From Phycisphaerae bacterium (GTDB taxonomy: Bacteria > Chloroflexota > Anaerolineae > 4572-78 > J111): a stretch of DNA of 64,000 nucleotides. Position 1 is the stretch's first letter; the number at the start of each line of letters is the position of its first letter. The position numbers and the translations under genes were made by a program. The notes beneath the pieces are model-generated. The model was not told the origin of the DNA and ran no database searches. It worked only from the letters and a program-made list of their open reading frames with translations. The stretch is taken from the NCBI GenBank assembly GCA_028285035.1, contig JANQQF010000126.1:142062-206061 (forward strand). Reading direction: 5' to 3'. This document shows positions 58,251-64,000 of the stretch, piece after piece.

Positions 58251-59624
58251 ATGGCGAAAGTAAAAACACGGTATGTATGTCAAGAGTGTGGCAGTGTTCA
58301 ACCAAAATGGATGGGACGCTGCCCTGATTGTAATGAATGGAATACATTACAGGAAACATTAGTTCACCCCAACAAACCGGGTGCCTCGACACCAATTACC
58401 AAAAAAGTTTTGGATGGGCGAAATACCCCTCAACCGTTGGGACAAATTGCTGCTGACACTTATCAGCGGACCCAACTCCCCATTGAGGAATTTAATCGGG
58501 TGTTAGGGGGCGGCTTGGTTCCTGGATCAATTACATTGATTGGTGGCGATCCTGGTATTGGGAAAAGTACACTATTGCTACAAATGTCAGATGGGCTAGC
58601 TAAATCTGGCGAAGTCCTCTACATCTCTGGGGAAGAAAGTGCGCAACAGATTAAAATTCGAGCAGACCGGCTCAGCATTAGTGAAGACAACATTTTTCTG
58701 CTGACTGAAACGAATATGACTGCTATTTTGGCTCATATCCAGCAGATGTCTCCCAAATTCTTGATTGTTGACTCGATTCAAACGGTTTATTTGGATGAGC
58801 TACAATCTGCGCCGGGTTCTGTCAGTCAAGTGCGCGAGTGTGCCACCCGATTTCAAGAGTTGGCCAAAAATAGTAATATTTCAACCTTCTTGATTGGTCA
58901 TGTGACCAAAACCGGAGCAATTGCCGGACCACGTGTTTTGGAGCATATCGTCGATACGGTCTTATATCTTGAGGGCGAACGTTTTCATACCTATCGTCTA
59001 TTGCGCGGCGTAAAAAATCGTTTTGGTGCCACAAACGAAGTTGGTATATTTGAAATGAGCGACTTGGGCCTGAGTGAGGTTGAAAACCCCAGCGAGATGT
59101 TTTTAGCCGAGCGCCTCCCCAATGCGTCTGGCTCAGCGATTGCCGTCCCGCTTGAGGGAACCCGCCCGTTTGTCGTTGAGGTTCAAGCGCTTTCTAGCAA
59201 GACGACCTTTGGTAATCCGCGTCGGACAGCGAATGGTATTGATATGAATCGACTGTTGCTGTTGGTTGCGGTATTAACCAAACGGGTTGGTGCTCAAATG
59301 GGCGATCAAGATGTGTTCGTTAATGTTATTGGAGGGTTACAAATTCGAGAGCCAGCTTCAGATTTGGCCGTTGCCGCTGCCATTGCTTCCAGTTTCCGTA
59401 ATCGACCAGTTGCTGCTGATATTGCCTTGTTAGGGGAGATTGGTTTATCCGGCGAACTGCGAGCTGTCAGTCATCTTGAAACACGGCTTCGCGAAGCCGC
59501 TAAGTTAGGATTTAAGCGCTGCTTACTCCCAGCCTCAAGCCGGGCGAACCAAATTAAAGATCCGCCCCTTGAATTAATTCCAGCCCGTTCTCTCTCTGAT
59601 GCATTAGAAGTGGCTTTAATTTGA
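58251..59624 (+). CDS. radA: DNA repair protein RadA/Sms
   Basis: 457 residues from ATG 58251 (MAKVKTRYVCQECGS); a longer frame from 58137 adds a non-homologous hydrophobic leader and is rejected. The C4 zinc finger (CQECGSVQPKWMGRCPDC), Walker A (GGDPGIGKSTLLLQ), Walker B-like FLIVDSIQT, the RadA-specific LRGVKNRFGATNEVGIFEM and the C-terminal Lon-protease-like domain (GLQIREPASDLAVAAAIAS, GEIGLSGELRAV) are all present. RadA is a helicase that extends branches during recombination. No Shine-Dalgarno sequence is evident. Confidence 0.95.
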   Translation: MAKVKTRYVCQECGSVQPKWMGRCPDCNEWNTLQETLVHPNKPGASTPITKKVLDGRNTPQPLGQIAADTYQRTQLPIEEFNRVLGGGLVPGSITLIGGDPGIGKSTLLLQMSDGLAKSGEVLYISGEESAQQIKIRADRLSISEDNIFLLTETNMTAILAHIQQMSPKFLIVDSIQTVYLDELQSAPGSVSQVRECATRFQELAKNSNISTFLIGHVTKTGAIAGPRVLEHIVDTVLYLEGERFHTYRLLRGVKNRFGATNEVGIFEMSDLGLSEVENPSEMFLAERLPNASGSAIAVPLEGTRPFVVEVQALSSKTTFGNPRRTANGIDMNRLLLLVAVLTKRVGAQMGDQDVFVNVIGGLQIREPASDLAVAAAIASSFRNRPVAADIALLGEIGLSGELRAVSHLETRLREAAKLGFKRCLLPASSRANQIKDPPLELIPARSLSDALEVALI

Positions 59625-60127
59625 TACAGGTTTTATCAAGCCCTATCTTATGTAACTTTGACAACTCGTATGCTTCATGCTACCATAGCGCTTGCCCGCT
59701 TTATACTTAAAAAACTGATGCCAAGCTACATCTTATTATGATCTTATAAATTTTTTATTATTTCTTGCTTGGAATTAGAAACTGGTAGGCTGGCTAACAA
59801 GCAGTTGATTAAATTCAAGTAGGGTTTTTGGCGAGTTAGAGATTTTATACCTTGAAGATCTTCAAATTAAGGATTATTTGAACCATAAATTTTACATATT
59901 ATTAATAATTACATTTTTGGTTTAAGAATTCTTAGCCTTTTGTAAGGCTTAAAAACTTTTTTCGCCTCGGTACGGACTATATTGCAGAAATTTTTGGTAC
60001 TTATAGACAGCGTTACGCTAATAATTTAGGCAGCATAGATTAATATAGTCTAGGCCCATAACTCAAACTGGCAATTATTCTGTTAGCCAACCCATTCAAC
60101 AAAAAATCTATTTAATTTCAGTATAAG
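59625..60127. other. 503-base AT-rich stretch without a recognisable gene
   Basis: No frame with a ribosome binding site and no recognisable tRNA, tmRNA, 6S or SRP RNA was found. It ends in a strong terminator (60128-60158) that belongs to no annotated gene, so an unannotated small RNA or a regulated leader of the next gene is possible. Confidence 0.4.
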
Positions 60128-60158
60128 GCGAGTGCACCTTTGTGCAGTCGCTTTTTTT
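60128..60158 (+). terminator. strong intrinsic terminator with seven T residues
   Basis: GCGAGTGCAC (60128-60137) pairs with GTGCAGTCGC (60142-60151), with one mismatch and a CTTT loop, followed directly by TTTTTTT. It lies 74 bases before the PIN/TRAM gene and 500 bases after radA. Confidence 0.8.
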
Positions 60159-60231
60159 GTAGCGGGTACTTTTGTGAAAGGGGTCCCGTTCGGAGATTGT
60201 CCCGTAACGTGGCTGACAAGCTACATTCATC

Positions 60232-61284
60232 ATGAGCCTTGAATTTGTTTTTCGTTTATTTGGCATGGTCATATTTGCTGTTATCGGGGCACAGGCTGCA
60301 GAATTTGTTAGTGTCAGTGGTCCAGGTGAGCAAGTCCGAGTCATCATTGCCCTTACTTTGGCTGGGGCCGCGATTGGGCTAATTATTGCGCCATACTTGA
60401 CGACACGTCCTTTTGTTGCTGCTCGGTCTCAGCTTCAGAAAATGCCTGCCACCCAATTGTTAAGTGGTGTCATTGGACTGGCGATTGGGCTAAGTATTGC
60501 TGCTCTGATCTCCCCTTCTATTTCGTCCCTACCAGGGCCCTATGGTAATGTGTTACCTGTGGCGATCAGTATTTTGTTTGGTTATGTAGGGATGGCCGTT
60601 ATGGTGATGCGGCAAGCTGACATTTTTAGCGCGATAGGGTCACGTTTTTCCCTCAATAATTCATTATTGGACTTTGGTAAGCGGGGGGAGCAGGATGTTG
60701 TCTTGCTTGATACCAGTGTTATCATTGATGGGCGAATTGCCGATATTAGCAAAACGGGCTTTATTCGTAGCACCATGCTCGTTCCCCGGTTTGTCCTAAA
60801 TGAGTTGCAACATATTGCCGACTCGTCAGACCCACTTCGCCGGAACCGGGGACGACGAGGGTTAGACTTACTCGGGCGATTGCAAGAAGAGTCGTTGACT
60901 CCGGTTCAAATTACCGATATCGAAATTGATGATGTGCATCAGGTTGATGATAAGTTGGTCCGTCTCGCCAAACAGCTTGAGTGTCCCATTGTCACCAATG
61001 ATTTTAACCTTAACCACGTGGCCAAATTACAGGGTGTTGTCGTTCTCAACATTAATGAATTAGCCAATGCGGTGAAAACAGTAATTTTGCCTGGGGAGGC
61101 GATGGAGGTTAAAATTATTCAGGAAGGCAAGGAGCGCGATCAAGGGGTTGGTTATCTGAATGACGGCACAATGATTGTCGTTGAGAATGGAAAGCGATCT
61201 ATTGAGCGAAATGTTCAGGTTGAAGTAACCAAGGTCTTGCAAACCAGTGCTGGTCGGATGATTTTTGCGAAAATGAATAAATAG
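60232..61284 (+). CDS. PIN/TRAM domain membrane protein (YacL-like)
   Basis: 350 residues. Four hydrophobic segments (residues 1-140) are followed by a PIN nuclease domain with LLDTSVIIDGRIADI, VLNELQHIADSSDPLRRNRGRRGLD (landmark), the VDDKLVRLAK acidic site and IVTNDFNL. A C-terminal TRAM domain (VKIIQEGKERDQGVGYLNDGTMIVVENG) completes it. This is the architecture of YacL in Firmicutes, probably a membrane-bound ribonuclease. As in many bacteria, it lies near radA and cysS. The ATG has no strong ribosome binding site. Confidence 0.9.
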   Translation: MSLEFVFRLFGMVIFAVIGAQAAEFVSVSGPGEQVRVIIALTLAGAAIGLIIAPYLTTRPFVAARSQLQKMPATQLLSGVIGLAIGLSIAALISPSISSLPGPYGNVLPVAISILFGYVGMAVMVMRQADIFSAIGSRFSLNNSLLDFGKRGEQDVVLLDTSVIIDGRIADISKTGFIRSTMLVPRFVLNELQHIADSSDPLRRNRGRRGLDLLGRLQEESLTPVQITDIEIDDVHQVDDKLVRLAKQLECPIVTNDFNLNHVAKLQGVVVLNINELANAVKTVILPGEAMEVKIIQEGKERDQGVGYLNDGTMIVVENGKRSIERNVQVEVTKVLQTSAGRMIFAKMNK

Positions 61285-61378
61285 AGAATAGTAATCCACT
61301 GTTTTAAGATAGTTCTTAATTTGCTAAATATACCAAGGGTTTAGAAAATAAATTACATCACCAAACAGAGTGAATGAA

Positions 61379-62872
61379 ATGACCTTACGAGTTTATAATT
61401 ACCTTACACGCCAGGAAGAAGTATTTGAGCCACTGAATGAAGGCTTTGTTGGCATGTATGTGTGTGGGCCTACTGTTTACGGTGATGCTCATATTGGGCA
61501 CGCCAAAGCGTATGTCACCTTTGATGTTGTCCATCGGTTTCTTGAATATTTGGGATACCGAGTGCGCTACGTTCAAAATATCACGGATGTTGGGCACTTG
61601 GTGGGTGATGGCGACGTGGGTGAGGACAAAATTGGGCGGCAGGCCCGCTTAGAACGCATTGAGCCGATGGAGATCGTCGAGTCTTACACCTATGGCTATT
61701 TCCGGGATATGGATGTACTCAATATTCGCCGTCCTGATATTTCACCCCGCGCCAGTGGGCACGTTCCAGAACAAATCGAGCTTGCTCAGGTTTTGATTGA
61801 GAAGGGACACGCCTATGAAAGTAATGGCAATGTGTACTTTTCTGTCGAAAGTTGGTCTGATTATGGCAAATTGTCGCGGCGGAAAGTCGATGAACTTGAA
61901 GAAGGCACTCGTGTCGAAAAAACGTCGGATAAACGTGATCCACGCGATTTTGCTGTTTGGCGGGCGGCTGATCCAGATCACCTCATGCAATGGAACAGCC
62001 CTTGGGGTATCGGCTTTCCAGGTTGGCACGCTGAATGTACCGTTATGGCCCGAAAATATCTAGGGCTCCCCTTCGATATTCACGGTGGTGGACTGGAAAA
62101 TATTTTTCCGCATAATGAAAGTGAGATTGCCCAAAGTGAAGCAGCCTACGGGGGAGAGTTTTCGCGGTATTGGCTGTTGAACAATCTTGTGACCATCGAT
62201 GGTACAAAAATGGGCAAAAGTTTGGGAAATTCGCTGTTTATCCATGAGGCGATTAGTGGAGATAATCCCAAGTTATCCCAAGGTTATCCACCATTGGCTA
62301 TTCGCTTCTTCATCCTGAGTAGCCACTATCGCCAAAATACCGATTTTTCCGATGAGGCCTTAAAGAGTGCGACTAAAGGCTATGAACGGTTGATAAATAC
62401 CGTTTCATTAGTGCGTCAAACCTTGTCACAGGCTGATGAAAAGACAGTAGATACTGAGTCGTTTGATGACACAATTGAGGCGCATAAAGCTCGCTTTTTG
62501 GAAGTGATGAATAATGATTTTAACACGCCTCAAGCGATTGCTACACTCTTTGATTTTAGCAAAGCGGTTAATACCTTGATCAATAGTGAGGCTGATGTTT
62601 CTAAACAAACGTTGGGGACCATCGATCAATTTTATCGGACACTTGGTGGGGATATCTTAGGATTAATCCCTGATGATATTGCGATGCAAAGTAATAGTGC
62701 TGCCTCAAACATTGAAGATGATTTGATCCAACTTTTGGTTGAGCTGCGTGCCTCGGCTCGGAAAAACAAAGATTTTGCCACCAGCGATGCTATTCGTGAT
62801 CAGCTTAGTGACATTGGTGTTGCTTTGGAAGATCGCCCCGATGGGACGATCTGGAAAATTACGCCGCGTTAA
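61379..62872 (+). CDS. cysS: cysteinyl-tRNA synthetase
   Basis: 497 residues from ATG 61379 (GAG 8 bases upstream); a GTG at 61370 would add three residues. Class I motifs: HIGH in [14 protein letters not shown], the zinc ligands in [19 protein letters not shown] and [10 protein letters not shown], and KMSKS as TKMGKSLGN. The anticodon-binding region follows. It charges tRNA-Cys. The next gene, rlmB, starts 15 bases after its stop, so they form an operon. Confidence 0.95.
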   Translation: MTLRVYNYLTRQEEVFEPLNEGFVGMYVCGPTVYGDAHIGHAKAYVTFDVVHRFLEYLGYRVRYVQNITDVGHLVGDGDVGEDKIGRQARLERIEPMEIVESYTYGYFRDMDVLNIRRPDISPRASGHVPEQIELAQVLIEKGHAYESNGNVYFSVESWSDYGKLSRRKVDELEEGTRVEKTSDKRDPRDFAVWRAADPDHLMQWNSPWGIGFPGWHAECTVMARKYLGLPFDIHGGGLENIFPHNESEIAQSEAAYGGEFSRYWLLNNLVTIDGTKMGKSLGNSLFIHEAISGDNPKLSQGYPPLAIRFFILSSHYRQNTDFSDEALKSATKGYERLINTVSLVRQTLSQADEKTVDTESFDDTIEAHKARFLEVMNNDFNTPQAIATLFDFSKAVNTLINSEADVSKQTLGTIDQFYRTLGGDILGLIPDDIAMQSNSAASNIEDDLIQLLVELRASARKNKDFATSDAIRDQLSDIGVALEDRPDGTIWKITPR

Positions 62873-62887
62873 GCTTGATATTCTGCT

Positions 62888-63637
62888 ATGGAAGATATTC
62901 TTTATGGACGAAATGTGGCCCGTGAAACTTTACGGGCCCGCCGTCGTCATGTCCGTAAGGTGATTATTGCTGACCGAACCGATAAATCAGCGGTCCTTCA
63001 AGAAATTCAGACCCTCGCTAAAAAGCTAAAAATCCAAATTCGATATGTTCCTCGGCAACAGTTAGATCAGGTTGGGCGTGATCATCAAGGGGTGGCCCTG
63101 GAAGTTGGCAATTATCCCTTTGTTGATATTCGGGATATCTTGAAACGGGCTGAGAAGGCTGAACAGCCGCCCTTCGTTTTGGTCCTTGATCATATCACCG
63201 ATCCCCAAAATTTCGGGGCGGTATTACGGACCGCTGAGGCCGTCGGGGTGCACGGCGTCATTATTCCAAAGCAACGGGCGGCGGGTATTACGCCAACTGT
63301 TGTTAAAGCGTCGGCTGGGGCAAGTGAACACATCTGGATTGCGCAAGTGCCTAATCTAGTGCAAGCATTGAATACGTTAAAGTCTAAAAATGTGTGGGTG
63401 GCTGGGGTTGAAGAGAAACCAGATGCCACGCGCTATGACCAAGCGAATTTAAGCGGGGCAATGGCGTTGGTGATTGGTAGCGAAGGAAAAGGAATTAGCC
63501 GCTTGGTCCGTAAGAACTGTGACTTTGCTATTAGTTTCCCAATGCAAGGTCAGATAGAATCATTGAACGCTTCGGTAGCGACAGCACTGGCTTTATACGA
63601 AGTTTGGCGAGCCAGAGAATTTCAAACCATAAAGTAG
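62888..63637 (+). CDS. rlmB: 23S rRNA (guanosine-2'-O-)-methyltransferase RlmB family
   Basis: 249 residues. SpoU-family motifs: LYGRNVARETLRARRR (N-terminal substrate-binding domain), LDHITDPQNFGAVLRTAEAVGVHGV (motif 1, landmark), ALVIGSEGKGISRLV (motif 2) and FPMQGQIESLNASVATALALYE (motif 3). These form the trefoil-knot SAM-binding site. RlmB methylates the ribose of G2251 in the peptidyl-transferase region; relatives act on tRNA. The order cysS-rlmB is a common one. No clear ribosome binding site is seen before ATG, suggesting coupling with cysS. Confidence 0.93.
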   Translation: MEDILYGRNVARETLRARRRHVRKVIIADRTDKSAVLQEIQTLAKKLKIQIRYVPRQQLDQVGRDHQGVALEVGNYPFVDIRDILKRAEKAEQPPFVLVLDHITDPQNFGAVLRTAEAVGVHGVIIPKQRAAGITPTVVKASAGASEHIWIAQVPNLVQALNTLKSKNVWVAGVEEKPDATRYDQANLSGAMALVIGSEGKGISRLVRKNCDFAISFPMQGQIESLNASVATALALYEVWRAREFQTIK

Positions 63638-63657
63638 GCAAATTTTAAATATCTGAT

Positions 63658-63685
63658 TTGACTCTTAGGATGATATAAGTATACT
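63658..63685 (+). promoter_or_regulatory. sigma-70-type promoter of tRNA-Tyr/tuf
   Basis: TTGACT (63658-63663), 16-bp spacer, TATACT (63680-63685). Each box has one mismatch to the consensus at most. It lies 50 bases upstream of tRNA-Tyr. Confidence 0.65.
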
Positions 63686-63735
63686 TTGATCCTGCGCGGC
63701 GTGAGAACGTCGTGCTTTTAGATTGTAAGCGGTGC

Positions 63736-63816
63736 GGAGGGATGCCCGAGTGGTTAAAGGGGGCTGACTGTAAATCAGTTGCGTAAGCTACGGCGGTTCG
63801 AATCCGTCTCCCTCCA
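63736..63816 (+). tRNA. tRNA-Tyr (anticodon GUA)
   Basis: 81 nt. Acceptor GGAGGGA pairs with TCCCTCC, discriminator A; anticodon loop CTGTAAA gives GTA; a long variable arm (class II) follows; T-stem with loop TTCGAAT. CCA is not encoded. It lies upstream of tuf, as in many bacteria. Confidence 0.95.
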
Positions 63817-63823
63817 TTACCAT

Positions 63824-63860
63824 AAGCAGACAGTAAGTTCTTCCTTACTGTCTGCTTTCT
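63824..63860 (+). terminator. hairpin between tRNA-Tyr and tuf
   Basis: AAGCAGACAGTAAG (63824-63837) pairs perfectly with CTTACTGTCTGCTT (63844-63857) around a 6-nt loop, followed only by TCTACG. It may be a terminator of the tRNA or a processing/attenuation structure in a tRNA-tuf transcript. Confidence 0.65.
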
Positions 63861-63903
63861 ACGTCGGAAACTTTAAATCTTTTGTACACACGGAGAGTAA
63901 AAA

Positions 63904-64000
63904 ATGGCAAAAGAAACATTTGTGAGGAGCAAACCGCACGCCAACATCGGGACAATCGGTCACGTGGATCACGGGAAAACGACGTTGACGGCAGCGATCA
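63904..64000 (+). CDS. tuf: translation elongation factor Tu, N-terminal fragment cut by window edge
   Basis: The visible 32 residues begin [16 protein letters not shown] and continue [16 protein letters not shown], with the G1 P-loop (GHVDHGKT) of EF-Tu. GGAG lies upstream of ATG 63904. EF-Tu delivers aminoacyl-tRNA to the ribosome. The gene continues beyond the right edge, and the usual order after it would be rpmG, secE and nusG. Confidence 0.95.
   Translation, partial: MAKETFVRSKPHANIGTIGHVDHGKTTLTAAI

Noticed and set aside
59900..60158. tmRNA, 6S or SRP RNA
   Set aside because: None of the conserved sequence blocks of these RNAs is recognisable; kept only as an open question.
61285..61378. 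T-box leader before cysS
   Set aside because: Only about 90 bases are available and no specifier loop, T-box sequence or terminator is visible.
61379..62872. KMGKS instead of KMSKS in cysteinyl-tRNA synthetase
   Set aside because: A known tolerated variation of this loop in class I synthetases; the essential Lys residues are present.

Overview
The window looks like a piece of a chromosome from a Chloroflexota bacterium, probably an uncultured Anaerolineae-like lineage. I infer this from a family of GT-C glycosyltransferases with C-terminal beta-sandwich domains, proline/threonine-rich lipoproteins, a very large FG-GAP protein ending in a short IYLPLIVK tail, DUF2330 and DUF4349 proteins, and the run rlmB - tRNA-Tyr - tuf at the right edge. 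No insertion sequence, prophage, integrase or CRISPR array was found. Genes are densely packed on both strands, and several convergent pairs are separated by clear hairpin terminators.

Left part (1-16.9 kb). A tightly overlapping minus-strand operon runs from a twin-arginine exported protein through an HPr-kinase-like ATPase, a DUF983 membrane protein, an FMN pyridoxamine-oxidase-fold protein and a metallo-beta-lactamase-fold hydrolase into a KAS III-type ketosynthase cut by the window edge. It is the most system-like cluster here and its role is unknown. Then come a GT-C membrane glycosyltransferase, small antitoxin-like and hypothetical genes, an MmgE/PrpD protein, two paralogous glycine-rich membrane proteins, a fused 2Fe-2S/molybdopterin hydroxylase next to a GntR/UTRA regulator with candidate operators, DUF4349 and DUF2330 envelope proteins, and a lone class I fumarase alpha subunit.

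Middle (17-44 kb). Housekeeping genes (cvpA-like, mutS2, holB with the PSP1/ricT gene, sbcD-like, dcd, family II pyrophosphatase with CBS domains, pyruvate kinase) alternate with regulatory and surface genes. These include a receiver-GAF protein whose histidine-kinase half has lost its catalytic residues, a VanW protein, a sigma factor with a zinc anti-sigma factor, a STAND-like regulator without an NTPase domain, and a 1302-residue FG-GAP protein with a caspase-like (C11) peptidase region.

Right part (44-64 kb). A tRNA-Arg(UCG) plus glycosyltransferase cassette of about 2.5 kb is present twice in tandem. The second tRNA has a rearranged T-loop and a decayed promoter. A two-component operon with a small membrane protein, a putative nuclease-like protein, DUF4184, a PaaG-like crotonase, an MFS transporter, DUF427 and SIMPL proteins follow. 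The window closes with radA, a PIN/TRAM protein, cysS, rlmB, tRNA-Tyr and the first codons of tuf.

Long near-perfect palindromes recur between genes: two are exactly 40 nt with no spacer, and two lie between divergent genes, where a terminator is not expected.
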